Positions 10,263 through 21,065 of a DNA stretch of 64,000 nt are shown one piece after another; positions within the stretch are counted from its first letter, which is position 1; every line of letters starts with the position of its first letter. Source of the stretch: Arion vulgaris. Lineage: Eukaryota; Mollusca; Gastropoda; Stylommatophora; Arionidae. A model generated the notes under the pieces. The model had not been told where the DNA came from, searched no databases, and was given only the letters and a program-made list of their open reading frames with translations. The position numbers were made by a program, and so were the translations under genes. The DNA lies in the NCBI GenBank assembly GCA_020796225.1, contig CM036761.1, positions 36,034,928 to 36,098,927 on the forward strand, read 5' to 3'.

Positions 10263-10976
10263 CGTATATGAACAAATCAAAGATGTACACCATAGTCTTA
10301 AAATCAAGTTTAATATCAGGAAAATTGTAGAACAATTTTGATATCCGTGTTGAGTCTGCACATCTATAACTTATTTCTTTCTAAATGTATTATATATTTT
10401 TCGTGGAACTAAAATAGAATTTGTTTAGATTAAACATAATTGATATATTTTTGTTAAAGTTCAAGAAATGAAGACAGTTACTCTGCTATCAGCTAGAGTT
10501 ACACAAAGTATATATGACTTTAATTTCAAGTTTGTAGTTTAAATTTGTCAAACATCGCTATCAACAGTTCTCGCACCTCCAAGTCGACTGTTATCACACT
10601 TCCAAGTCGACGGTTCTCGCAATTTCAAGTGTACAGTGGAAACTGAAAAAAAAAAATGTTGGTAGTATCTTTTAGTCAACTCTTTTGGTGAACATAATAT
10701 CCTAGATAACTAATCGTATACAAGATAGCAGATGGTAGATGTTTAATATCATATATTAACTGCACACAAGCTGCATATTTGGCAAGGCCTGCAAGAAATA
10801 TACCCAAAAGCAATATACAAGGTTGTGAAGGTGGTATTTTTCTCATCTCCGCGTTCCCCTAGTTTTTATAGTCTTACTAATGCTTCTATTGGTGTTATCG
10901 GAAAGCTATTAATCATCCTGCAAATTTTCGATTCAGGCCTTTCTAAATTGTATTCATTTTCTGGTGATTTATTTAT
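10263..10976. other. No gene; AT-rich, one small degenerate repeat
   Basis: Low-complexity AT-rich DNA. At 10560-10640 a ~28-bp motif (CAGTTCTCGCACCTCCAAGT) is repeated about three times imperfectly. A frame beginning at 10825 only becomes recognisable as reverse transcriptase from about 10977. Confidence 0.5.
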
Positions 10977-11971
10977 GTATATAAGAGAACTTTATAGTGA
11001 TCAAATGGAGGCTGTAAGAACATGTGATGATACATCAGACTGGTTTGACATAGGGCAAGGAGTCAGACAAGGCTGCATTCTGTTGCCTTGTCTGTTTAAC
11101 ATATATGCAGAAAACATCACGAGGAATGTTACAGAAGATGGCAGAAAAGAAAATACGATCCTTTTATAATCGGAGGAAGAGAAATACATGAACTACGATA
11201 CGCTGACGATACAGTGCTACTGTCAACATCACAAAAAGGGATTGAGAAATTATTAGGAGAAGTGAAAGATAAATGCGAAAAACAAAATCTATATCTCATT
11301 GTGGCAAAAACAAAAATAATGACAACAGATAAAACGAACATGACAAATGATATTTTTATCAATGGAGAGAAAGTAGAAAATGTGAACAGTTTTGAATATC
11401 TTGGTTCACTGCTAACAACAGATGGAAATGGGATGAAGGAAATTAAAAGAAGAACAAACATGGCTTTACAAAAATTAAACAACTCAAAACAGTATGGAAC
11501 GGAACTGATAAGAAAACAAAGATCAGAATACTAAGAGCATGCATATTCCCAGTAGCAACGTATGAGTGTGAAGCATGGACATTTAATATAGCAGTGGGAA
11601 AACATATATGTGCTTTCGAATATAAGTGTTACAGAAGAATCCTTCGTATATCTTGGACAGAGAAGAGAACAAATAGATCTATCCAGAAAGAACTCAAAAT
11701 CAAAGAAAACTGGCTGATGCTACAAATAAGAAAGAGAAAATTGAGATATTTTTGACATATAAAAAGACATGAAGGGCTGGAGAAGACCATCATGGAAGGT
11801 GGCATACCGTCAAAGAGAAGAAGAGGAAGACCACGGAGAAGATGGATTCAGTATGTAACTGATGGTTTGAACATGACGGCTGCAGAAGCAGGACATCTGG
11901 CCTATGAGGGAGCGAAATTCCGGAGGACTGTTGGGGTGGCAAAGTTCTGCTCAAGACAAGCTATTTGATGA
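10977..11971 (+). mobile_element. LINE A, RT to 3' end (longest copy)
   Basis: Non-LTR retrotransposon, 5'-truncated inside reverse transcriptase. The first frame has IRELYSDQMEAVRT and GVRQGCILLPCLFNIYAENI (RT motif around GVRQGC). After a frameshift near 11165 comes HELRYADDTVLLS (11187-11225), the catalytic YADD intact, then NSFEYLGSLLTTDGN. Downstream in broken frames: CEAWTFN, EYKCYRRILRISWTEKRTN, LEKTIMEGGIPSKRRRGRPRRRWIQ and the end CAAGACAAGCTATTTGATGA. Frameshifts and stops make it inactive. Other copies: 4195, 31834, 40366 (minus), 63852 (minus). Confidence 0.92.
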
Positions 11972-11984
11972 TATATATATATAT

Positions 11985-13370
11985 GGGTTCGACGAATCTT
12001 CCAAATTGCATGGGAGAACCAAGAAACACCAGAAGATTGTCAAACAGCAATAATCACACCAATTTGGAAAACAAAGGCAGCAAGAAGGAATGTAATACCT
12101 ATAGGGGAATCTCACTACTAAGTCACATAGGAAAAATGTTTGCTAAGATCATTGAAAAAGACTAAGACCAACAATTGAAGAACAACTCTCAGAAGCACAG
12201 ATGGGTTTCAGATGAAATAGAAGCTGTACCGATGCAATATTCACCTTAAGACAACTGATGGAAAGCGCAATAGAATATAACAAGACCTGTAGTGTGGCAT
12301 TCATAGATCAGGAAAAGGTCTTCGACAGAGTCGATAGAAACAAACTATGGGATTGTTTAAGAAAATATGGAATCAGCAAGCATCTCATCAAGGTCTGCAA
12401 GAGTTTATACATTTCAAATAAAAGTTACATAAGAACAAAAGCCGGAACATCAAAAACATTCACAGTAAACTCAGGAGTTAGACAGGGATGTGTGCTCTTC
12501 CCACTGTTGTTTATAACATACATGGACAACATAAGTAGAGAAGCAGGAATAGAGAAAGAAAAATAATATTTCAGAACTTTTATTTGCAGATGACCAAGCA
12601 CTGATTGTAGAAAACGAAGAATCTCTCCAGAACCATTTGAGCTTAGTTAACATCAAGGGTGAGGAGTACAACATGAAAATAAATATAATAAAGACAGAGG
12701 CAATGGCAATAAGTAGACAACCAGAAAGCCTTACAATAAAACTCTAGAAAGTAGACATAAAACAAACAATTGAGGCCAAATACTTAGGAGCAATTTTTAC
12801 AGCAGATGGAAGTATCGATAGCGAAATCAGCAATCGTTGCACAAAAGCTAACCAAGTACTGGGACAGCTAACAACACTGTTGTCACATAAAGAGACACCG
12901 CTAACAACTAAAACAAATCTTATAAGAACGATTTTCTGGCCAACACTATGTTACCAGTGTCAAACATGGTCAATAACAGCAGCTATTGAGCGGAAAATCA
13001 TAACGACAGAGATGAAGTGTCTTAGAAGAGCTACAGGTGTGACAATAAGAGACAAAATTAGAAATGAAGAAATCAGATGAAGACTGGATGTGAAACCAGT
13101 TATGCAATTCATAAAATAACAACAGATTAAATGGTTTGGACACCTGACCAGAATGCCCTGGTATCGCCTACCACAGAAGGCCACACAGAAAACGTATAAT
13201 GAGTACAAAGCAAGAGGAAGACCACGCAAAAGATGGAGCGACGGCATCAAGAACAGCCTTACGAACATGAATATCTGCTTACAAAGTGCCTTAAAACAAG
13301 CACACACAAGATCACTACGTTTCACCCCAACACTTTTATAAAGAAGTAAATGGTGGAAGAGAAGAAGAAG
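11985..13370 (+). mobile_element. LINE B, nested in LINE A flank
   Basis: Starts right after an (AT)n run following LINE A and ends with (GAA)n before a matching (AT)5 at 13371-13380, so the TSD is probably AT repeat. Coding in several frames: TPIWKTKAARRN, YRGISLLSHIGKMFAKIIEK, IDQEKVFDRVDRNKLWDCLR (RT motif A), NSGVRQGCVLFPLLFITYMD, LLFADDQALIVENEE (catalytic FADD, 12578-12620), EAKYLGAIFTADGS, NRCTKANQVLGQL, KWFGHLTRMPWYRLPQ, RGRPRKRWSDGIKNSL. Stops and shifts throughout. Second copy at 55085 (minus). Confidence 0.92.
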
Positions 13371-13383
13371 ATATATATATGAT

Positions 13384-14045
13384 GAGGCTGCATATCATGT
13401 CGAGGTAACGAGACCTAAAAACATTTTCTGTTCGATCATTCCAGAGTTCTTGGTCTTAGCAATATCTGCTCTATTAGTGGCCGAAGCTGTTCTTCTGAAG
13501 ACAAGAAAACAAAACGCATTGTAAACTTTTATTTTTGAACACAAGTTTGTGTTTCCAAAAGAACCGAGGAGTATGTTTCTACTCCGGAACGATTTGCAAG
13601 AAGAGATGGTAATAGCACTGTGACTGAAACGTGACATGTCTCGAGGTATGCCATGTTTTGTTATTATATCGATTTCATGGCACATTGGACATTCCCATGC
13701 GTGCTCCGTCCTCCTCTGTAGCAGCCATCCCAAGGTTCACTTGCTCATCTTACCCATGAGAAGTTGATTAGTATATCTTCTATCTATACCACGAAGATAA
13801 CACTATCTGGTATGTCTAAACTTAACTCCTAATTCTCGCAATCGGTTCAGTATCTGAGACTGGCTCACATCACATAATCACATAACTGAGATTGCATCGC
13901 ATTGATGACATTGGCTCTGCCCATACTTCTGTCAGTTTGAGTCGGGGTTTTGTTGGCAAGAAAGTCAGCATGTACGTTGCCCTGCACTCCAACATGTCCA
14001 GACGTGCACAGTCAAGTCATTGTATTCCTCGAGGTAGGAAAAATG
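13384..14045 (-). mobile_element. LINE J RNase H and C-terminus
   Basis: Minus strand at about 14015-13890 reads SGHVGVQGNVHADFLANK then TPTQTDRSMGRANVINAM, the RNase H C-terminal signature (G-H-x-G-V-x-G-N-x-x-A-D). Further on SQILNRLRELGVKFRHTR and RGIDRRYTNQLLMGK in shifted frames, then GWLLQRRTEHAWECPMCHEI at about 13733-13668. The end pattern equals LINE J at 46225 and 59150. From 13384 to about 13660 I recognise nothing further. Confidence 0.8.
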
Positions 14046-14125
14046 GTTCTTTTTATTGGCATGATAGAGCATTACTGGTTTTGAAAGATAAACATGAATT
14101 AACCACATATAAGATTACAACCATC

Positions 14126-14313
14126 TTCTTCTTCTTTGCGTTCGTTCTTTACGACCAATTTTAGACACTCTAAACGCATAGACTTGTACACGTTTAGGAC
14201 ACGTGCATCCGATTTCAACCTAACCTCCTTAGTCGCCTATTACGACATGCGAGGTAGTTAACAGTGGTTCTATTCTTTCCCCCATTTTTGGGCCCAGGTA
14301 ACCACTCCGGCGG
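14126..14313 (-). mobile_element. SINE-2, flanked by 10-11 bp TSD
   Basis: Flanked by TTACAACCAT at 14115-14124 and 14314-14323. On the minus strand: head CCGGAGTGGTTACCTGGGCC, TTCTATT complement AATAGAACCACTGTTA, core GCATGTCGTAATAGGCGACT, AGGAGGTTAGGTTGAAATCG, CCTAAACGTGTACAAGTCTA and a (GAA)n tail. An internal deletion relative to 48399-48672 removes part of the 3' half. It sits beside the first units of the 52-bp array. Confidence 0.92.
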
Positions 14314-14319
14314 TTACAA

Positions 14320-14450
14320 CCATCAAGTTGGCACTATCTCATTAGGACTAGAGTCATGGAGCACATGTCTCCCTCACTAGTTAGTACTATCTCATTAGGA
14401 CTAGACTCATGGAGCACTAGTCTCCCATCAAGTTAATCTTATCTTATCTT
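14320..14450 (+). repeat. 52-bp array A, isolated left units
   Basis: Two diverged units (ACTATCTCATTAGGACTAGA, TCATGGAGCAC, TCTCCCATCAAGTTAAT) of the array that continues at 15164. They are separated from it by LINE C (14462-14926) and a 205-bp insert, so the array predates both insertions. Confidence 0.88.
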
Positions 14451-14461
14451 ATATTAACCAC

Positions 14462-14926
14462 ATTTGCCGTGAAGCTCCGTGGGAAGATTTAGTTATCTAT
14501 CTTGTGCCAGGTGTGTTGCTCTTGATGTTGTTAGTCCATGCTTTCGCAGGGACTCTGAGATGTTATCTATCCATCGTATTCTTGGTCTGTCTCGTGCTCT
14601 GCGCCCTGAGTGTCGATTATTGTAGGTACATGATGGTAGTAAATGTGGTTCCATTCTCATTAGATGGCCGAACCACTTGATTCTTTGCTTCTCGATGTAC
14701 TGTATGCATGGTATAGTACCAACGATGCTTCTGATATTCTCGTTTCTCACCCCTTGTAACTTTGACAGCTTTTCGTAGACGTCTCATTTCACATGTTGTG
14801 ATCTTTCTTTCTAGTGTCTTAGTCAGGGGTCATGTTTGACATTGATAGCAGAGAGTTGGAATAAATATGCAGTTTATCAGTTGTCGTTTGACTGCCATGT
14901 TAATGCTTGGATTTTTTAATAGTGGG
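14462..14926 (-). mobile_element. LINE C 3' fragment inserted in array A
   Basis: Minus strand: KNPSINMAVKRQLINCIFIP, then TLCYQCQT, KTLERKITTCEMRRLRKAVK, and ENIRSIVGTIPCIQYIEKQR, IKWFGHLMRMEPHLLPS, RARDRPRIRWIDNISESLRK. This is the region after the RT domain in invertebrate LINEs (LCY.CQTW...W.GHL.RM...GR.R.RW). A frameshift lies near 14750. Other copies: 25440-25880 (minus) and 43457-43970 (plus). Confidence 0.88.
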
Positions 14927-14956
14927 GAAATCAAGTTAATACTATCTCATTATTTT

Positions 14957-15163
14957 GTTTTATATGGCCCCACTCAGAAGTGCCACATCGTGAAACTAAT
15001 AAACATGAAAACGCTTAAAACTCCAAGCGTCATCACTCTTTCGAATGAGGACACTCGGAGTTTGTTCAAAGGGTATTATTTTGCCATTCAGTGTTTAATG
15101 AAGGCTCCCACTCTTTGACCGTGATCAAGTGGACACTGCACTTTGATCTTAGCCAAAAGGCTG
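14957..15163 (-). mobile_element. ~205-bp insert in array A with U2-like end
   Basis: An array unit is broken after ACTATCTCATT and resumes at GTAGCACTTGTATCCC (15163), so this is an insertion or replacement. On the minus strand it begins AGCCTTTTGGCTAAGATCAA AG TGCAGTGTCC, which matches the 5' part of U2 snRNA; the remaining ~175 bp are unrecognised. It also contains a small inverted repeat GATCAAGTG...CACTTTGATC. A U2-derived retrocopy or snRNA-headed SINE is possible. Confidence 0.5.
15139..15161 (-). pseudogene. U2 snRNA 5'-end-like fragment
   Basis: Minus strand GCCTTTTGGCTAAGATCAAA GTG differs from the conserved U2 5' region (GCCTTTTGGCTAAGATCAAG TG) by one inserted A. Upstream flanking bases also resemble U2 loosely (ACTGCAC versus ACTACAC). 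The branch-point recognition segment and the rest of U2 are absent, so it cannot be a working gene. Confidence 0.5.
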
Positions 15164-16010
15164 TAGCACTTGTATCCCATCAAGTTAATACTATCTCATT
15201 AGGACTAGAATCATGTAGCACTTGTATCCCATCAAGTTAATACTATCTCATTAGGACTAGAATCATGTAGCACTTGTATCCCATCAAGTTAATATTATCT
15301 CATTAGGACTAGAATCATGTAGCACTTGTATCCCATCAAGTTAATACTATCTCATTAGGACTAGAATCATGTAGCACTTGTATCCCATCAAGTTAATACT
15401 ATCTCATTAGGACTAGAATCATGTAGCACTTGTATCCCATTAAGTTAATACTATCTCATTAGGACTAGAATCATGTAGCACTTGTATCCCATTAAGTTAA
15501 TACTATCTCATTAGGACTAGAATCATGTAGCACTTGTATCCCATTAAGTTAATATTATCTCATTAGGACTAGAATCATCTAGCACTTGTATCCCATCAAG
15601 TTAATACTATCTCATTAGGACTAGAATCATGTAGCACTTGTATCCCATCAAGTTAATATTATCTCATTAGGACTAGAATCATGTAGCACTTGTATCCCAT
15701 CAAGTTAATACTATCTCATTAGGACTAGAATCATGTAGCACTTGTATCCCATCAAGTTAATACAATCTCATTAGGACTAGAATCATGTAGCACTTGTATC
15801 CCATCAAGTTAATACTATCTCATTAGGACTAGAATCATGTAGCACTTGTATCCCATCAAGTTAATACTATCTCATTAGGACTAGAATCATGTAGCACTTG
15901 TATCCCATCAAGTTAATACTATCTCATTAGGACTAGAATCATGTAGCACTTGTATCCCATCAAGTTAATACTATCTCATTAGGACTAGAATCATGTAGCA
16001 CTACCTATGA
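15164..16010 (+). repeat. 52-bp array A, about 16 units
   Basis: Very uniform units: CATCAAGTTAATACTATCTC, ATTAGGACTAGAATCATGTA, GCACTTGTATCC. Few variants (CATTAAG in 15435-15560, one TACAATC). High identity suggests recent amplification or ongoing homogenisation. Confidence 0.96.
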
Positions 16011-16990
16011 ATCCAACCTTCAAATTACTACCTATTATTAGACTAAATCATTGCTCTATTACCATAATGTATTAATTTGTTCGTTAGCTCAATCATAGCA
16101 TGTATCCATCAGTTAATACTTCTCATTAGATTTAAATGCATTTCATTATCCCATAAGTTAATTAAATCTTTGACATAGAATCATCGAGCAACATAGAAAG
16201 TAATCCATTGAATTCATACTACATTAGACAAGAACAGATACGTATTGCATTCAGTTACTATTAATCATAGACTAAATATTGCAGTTGATTCTATACATCC
16301 ATTAGGACAAATCATGTAGCATTGATCCATCTTAAATTCTACTAGGATAGAATATGTAGACTTGTATCTGAATTCTTAGACAGAGCATAATATATCATCA
16401 TTACTAGCATGTACATCAGCACTTGTATCCAAAATGTAACATCTCATTAGGTAAGATCATGTATTGACATTCAGTCAACCTACATCTACAGTTAACTACC
16501 ATTGAAGTATAAGATTCATGTACTTGTATCCCATCAAGTAAACTGATTATTAAGATAGATTGACATTAGCTCACTTGTATCCTAATCAAGGAATATATCT
16601 ATTGACTCAGATACATAGCACGAGCAACAGAAAGTAATACATTGACATTCAGCTACCTTACAGTTAATAAGAAAAAGTTATGACTTGAATTCAGCTATCC
16701 AGTACAGCAACAGCAGTAAATGTAGTATTGACATTCATCATTATCCCTACAGGTAACTAAGAATAGTTACTATTACATTCAGTATACTTCTCATACTAGG
16801 CACAGAATATAAGTTAGATTGACATTAGCTTACCATACAGGACAACAAGAATCAGTGCATTGACATTCAGCTTACCCATACAAGCAACAAGAAAGTAAAG
16901 ATTACGTATTGAATTCAGCACCTACAGGAAAAGAAAGTCAAGTACGATTGAATTCAGCTTACCATTACAGGAGCAACAAAGAATAAAGTT
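16011..16990. repeat. Scrambled junction of two 52-bp arrays
   Basis: Fragments of array A (CACTTGTATCC, CATTAGG, AATCATGTAGCA) and array B (GACATTCAGC, GAGCAACA, AGAAAGTAA) alternate within single periods, with many small deletions. Two arrays of equal length superimposed during consensus calling would give this; true decay would not mix the two families this finely. Confidence 0.75.
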
Positions 16991-18765
16991 ACGTGTTGAC
17001 ATTCATGCTTAGCCTACAGGTAAAAGAGAGTAAGTTACGTTTGACATTAGATACTAGTACAACATTGTATTGCTTACTTACTAGACAGTTAGAGCAACTA
17101 AGAGAACAAGTAAAGTTACGTGTTGACATTCAGCTTACCCTACAGGAAAGCAAGAAAGTAAAGTTACGTATTGACATTCAGCTACCCATACAGAGCAACA
17201 AGAGAAAGTAAAGATACGTATTGACATTCAGCTTACCCTACAGGTTAACAAGAAAAGTAAAGTTACGGGTTGACATTCAGCTACCAACAGAGCAACAAGA
17301 GAAAGTAAAGATACGTATTGACATTCACTTACCCTACAGGTTAATAAGAGAAAGTAAAGTTACGCTTGACATTCAGCTACCCAACAGGAGCAACAAGAGA
17401 AAGTAAAGTACGTATTGACATTCACTTACCCTACAGGAACAAAGAAAGTAAATTGTATTGACATTCAGCTACCCTACACGAGCAACAAGAGAAAGTAAAG
17501 TTACGTATTGACATTCAGCTTACCTACAGGAACAAGAGAAAGTAAAGTTACGGGTTGACATTCAGCTTACACATACAGGAGCAACAAGAGAAATAAAGTA
17601 CGTATTGACATTCAGCTTACCCCTACAGGAGCAACAAGAGAAAGTAAAGTTACGTATTGACATTCAGCTTACACATACAGGAGCAACAAGAGAAGTAAAG
17701 TTACGTATTGACATTCAGCTTACCCTACGAGCAACAAAGAAAGTAAAGTTACGTATTGACATTCAGCTACCTACAGAGCAACAAGAAAAGTAAAGTTACA
17801 GTTGACATTCAGCTTACCCATACAGGAGCAACAAGAAAGTAAAGTTACGGTTGACATTCAGCTACCCATACAGGAGCAACAAGAGAAGTAAAGTTACGTA
17901 TTGACATTCAGCTACCTACAGGACAACAAGAGAAAGTGAAGTTACGTATGACATTCAGCTTACCCTACAGGAGCAACAAGAGAAATAAAGTTACGAGTTG
18001 ACATTCAGCTTACCCATACAGGGCAACAAGAGAAAGAAAGTTACGAGTTGACAATCAGCTTACCCATACAGAGCAACAAGAAAAGTAAAATACGTATTGA
18101 CATTCAGCTTACCCCTACAGGAGCAACAAGAGAAAGTAAAGTTACGTATTGACATTCAGCTACCTTACAGGAGCAACAAGAGAAAGTAAAGTTACGTTTG
18201 ACATTCAGCTTACCCTACAGGAGCAACAAGAGAGAATAAAGTTACGTATTGACATTCAACTTACCCCTACAGGAGCAACAAGAGAAAGTAAAGTTACGTA
18301 TTGACATTCAGCTTACCCATACAGGAGCAACAAGAGAAAATAAAGTTACTATTGACATTCAGCTTACTCTACAGGAGAAAATAAGAGAATAAAGTTACGT
18401 ATTGACATTCAGCTTACCCCTACAGGAGCAACAAGAGAAAGTAAAGTTACGTATTGACATTCAGCTTACCCATACAGGAGCAACAAGAGAAAGTGAAGTT
18501 ACGTATTGACATTCAGCTTACCCCTACAGGAGCAACAAGAGAAAGTAAAGTTACGTATTGACATTCAGCTTACCCCTACAGGAACAACAAGAGAAAGTAA
18601 AGTTACGTATTGACATTCAGCTTACCCCTACAGGAGCAACAAGAGAAAGTAAAGTTACGGGTTGACATTCAGCTTACCCCTACAGGGGCAACAAGAGAAA
18701 GTAAAGTTACGTATTGACATTCAGCTTACCCCTACAGGAGCAACAAGAGAAAGTATAGATACGGA
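16991..18765 (+). repeat. 52-bp array B, about 34 units
   Basis: Unit: ACGTATTGACATTCAGCTTA, CCCCTACAGGAGCAACAAGA, GAAAGTAAAGTT (52 bp). The left part has frequent single-base losses; from about 18230 rightward units are nearly perfect. Different in sequence from array A despite the same length. Short frames (for example VKLRIDIQLT repeats) are incidental. Confidence 0.95.
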
Positions 18766-19577
18766 GATTGAACATCTCGAGTTTGGAAATTTATTTCCCA
18801 ATCTGTTGAGCACTGGATACAACAGTTCAACTTCAGAACGTTCTTTCATTTGTAGACACCAAGTTACCAAAGCTTTCTCCATGCATAACACTACACTTGA
18901 AAAATAACTAGAAGTGGAGAAAAATACAGCATAAATAATTGACATTGAACTCGTTGCACAAATTCTATAAAAAGTCCGTTCAACTTGTCATGCCCACATA
19001 TAAAAATTTGTATCTTTGTAACCATTTGATTAAATAACTTGAAAACTTGCATGTGAACTACACATGTTCCCGACGCTACAAAATATTTTTTGCCATTCAA
19101 ACAATCATACCATCTAGAAGTTTCCTTTTTGTGCTATATATTTAACGCGTCCATTGGCATGGTTGAAAAAACTCATGTTTACAGCCATTTAATACATTGA
19201 CGACACAAATATCAACATTCAGGACGAAATCCATAGTTTTTTTAACGATTCATGCATTTCCATGCACCAAATAGACTCGGGCTTGAACATGGTAATTAAG
19301 TGACGTCATAAGTGCGACACAAACTTTTAGTTAAAGGCGTATATCGAAATTATAAAAAGTGTGAAGCTATTGGGTCATATTGTTGACTTCTCAAAACAGA
19401 CATTGATATAACATTTCTAATGAGTTTGAAGTTGCAATGCAAAAAGTGTCACTAATACTATACGCGCAGTTCCGCAAAGAGGCAAATCTCTCTTTATCTC
19501 GGTTGTACTGTTTCGACCATTTTGACCAATCTTATTGTGATATATAAACAGCCTTTGCCAAGAACGCTTGTTTTACG
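18766..19577. other. No recognised feature
   Basis: AT-rich unique-looking sequence. Short frames on both strands (for example 18891-19100 minus) have no recognisable domain. Nothing else is supported. Confidence 0.5.
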
Positions 19578-19773
19578 TTGGCAAAACACGTAATTACAAA
19601 GTACTGTAGTTTTACAAATTACAAAAACAATGACAAAATACAGCAACGTTTCGTGAGTGACCTGTTTGTTCGTTTGCTTGATAAAGGCCTTGTTGGTCGA
19701 AACGTTGCTGTATTTTGTCATTGTTTTTGTAATTTGTAAAACTACAGTACTTTGTAATTACGTGTTTTGCCAA
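19578..19773. repeat. Perfect 76-bp inverted repeat (hairpin/foldback)
   Basis: Left arm 19578-19653 begins TTGGCAAAACACGTAATTAC; right arm 19698-19773 is its exact reverse complement over all 76 positions, with a 44-bp spacer. The inner side of the right arm has TTGATAAAGGCCTTGTTGGT CGAAACGTTGCTG, shared with copies at 3181, 3914 (inverted) and partly 62355. The family therefore exists as single arms and as this foldback pair. Confidence 0.95.
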
Positions 19774-19989
19774 TCAAATAGTTTTACTGCAGTTCCATAT
19801 ATATATATTGTTTTACGTTACAATTTTAAGTAACATTTGGAGCGCTAGTGCTTGTCCTTCAGCGAATTGTCCGATTTCAACCAGCGTTTACTCTCCGTCA
19901 ACCTTTGACTGTCCTTAGCCAACCCGCAAGACAGCAGGTTGCTATTTTCTTTAAGGGTAGCGACCCTTAGACGACCTACCCTCCCGGGC

Positions 19990-20640
19990 TGTCAAGCATC
20001 ATCTGGCCAGCTTGCCGGTCTTTTGTGGACTACTTGGTTTTCCTTCCGTCCAGTTTTGTGTACGGTTTGCTCCGCTAGCCTTTGATTGTCCCCAATCTAA
20101 CTACAAGGCAGTAGTAGTTCGCTACGAGCGGAAACGCGCACTGGATTCAAGTCTCTGCTGGGCTTTCCAGTTTTTCTGCAACTTTGGGTGGTTCGCTCAC
20201 CCCTACGCCTGCCACGATCCCTCACCATCAGCGCTGTGCCCGTCTACCCACCGGTGGGCCTACCCGTGCATCGTCCGCATGCGTGCTCGCTGTGTCCTCG
20301 TTCCTGCCCCACCATTTCCATCAGTTCTCACCATGCTCACATTTACCAGCCTCTAGGCTGTCCGGACACTGGGCTCAACTCTGGCCCCCACCTCATCTCT
20401 CCGAGTTTCGCCCTATGTGGGTCCACATGCAACTCATCTCGGGCCCAAGTTTTGCTCCACGCGGCCCACGTCTCTTCTCTGGATGCACCCTTCATCTCTT
20501 TATGGTTATTCCTTCAGCTTTTCCCATCGGTTGGGAGAGACGTGCATTAATAGTCACTCTGAGATTCCGCTCGTCTGTGTTGCAGGTGGATCTCATCCAA
20601 TGTGACTAGGTCTGCGTCCCTACCCACGCCAGAATAGGTC
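19990..20640. other. GC-rich patch with overlapping open frames
   Basis: Clearly richer in G+C than its surroundings (for example GCCCGTCTACCCACCGGTGG). Three plus-strand frames overlap between 20012 and 20609 (114, 141 and 120 codons) but none shows a known motif. It lies directly downstream of the LINE RH end on the minus strand and may be part of its 3' region or of another retroelement. Confidence 0.35.
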
Positions 20641-20724
20641 TCCCTCGATCCCTATCCGCTTAGCCAGAAAGAAACTAATGTCTGTTACCAGGGTCACCAC
20701 GTGAAGGTGGGGTAGGATCGTGAT

Positions 20725-21065
20725 TAGTGCCAGTTCACTAATCCTGGTGTGGCGTTGTCCCTATGCGCATTTGACCCCAGGCACATATCGGTCATCTGTA
20801 CCACAGTATGCTTCTTCTTCTACCTTCTCACTAGATTGGGATTTCGGATTCTTTAAAAAAGCAGCCGTCTGCCTCAGATTATCAGCCACGCCTTACAGTT
20901 TGTCTTGGATGCTGGTGTAAGTGGGCCATCTCTTTCTTCTCAGGTCTGCATACTGGGGGCAGTTCTGTAGGATATGTTCTGTTGTCATACTTGCCAAGCC
21001 ACAGGGACACAGGTCGTTGGTGCCTATTTTGAATTTAGTGTACAGGTTTACCACAGTATACAAGA
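20725..21065 (-). mobile_element. LINE RH C-terminal end
   Basis: Minus strand: NLYTKFKIGTNDLCPCGLAS, MTTEHILQNCPQYADLRRKR, WPTYTSIQDKL, then GVADNLRQTAAFLKNPKSQS. The CxCG...EHIL..CP..LR...WP pattern is the tail that follows RNase H in several invertebrate LINEs. Matching fragments: 47580-47745 (plus), 60735-61030 (minus), 6444-6600 and 35640-35830. Confidence 0.85.

Noticed and set aside
8834..10330. 498-codon repeat protein
   Set aside because: Pure 42-bp tandem repeat; substitutions are not biased to silent sites and neighbouring units in the same array break the frame.
15164..16010. CRISPR array
   Set aside because: Units are contiguous tandem repeats without unique spacers, in an evidently eukaryotic region with no cas genes. 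The same holds for every array here.
20012..20609. GC-rich overlapping frames as a gene or CpG-island promoter
   Set aside because: Three frames are open at once, none with a motif; location next to a LINE end makes retroelement sequence more likely. Not strong enough for a promoter call.
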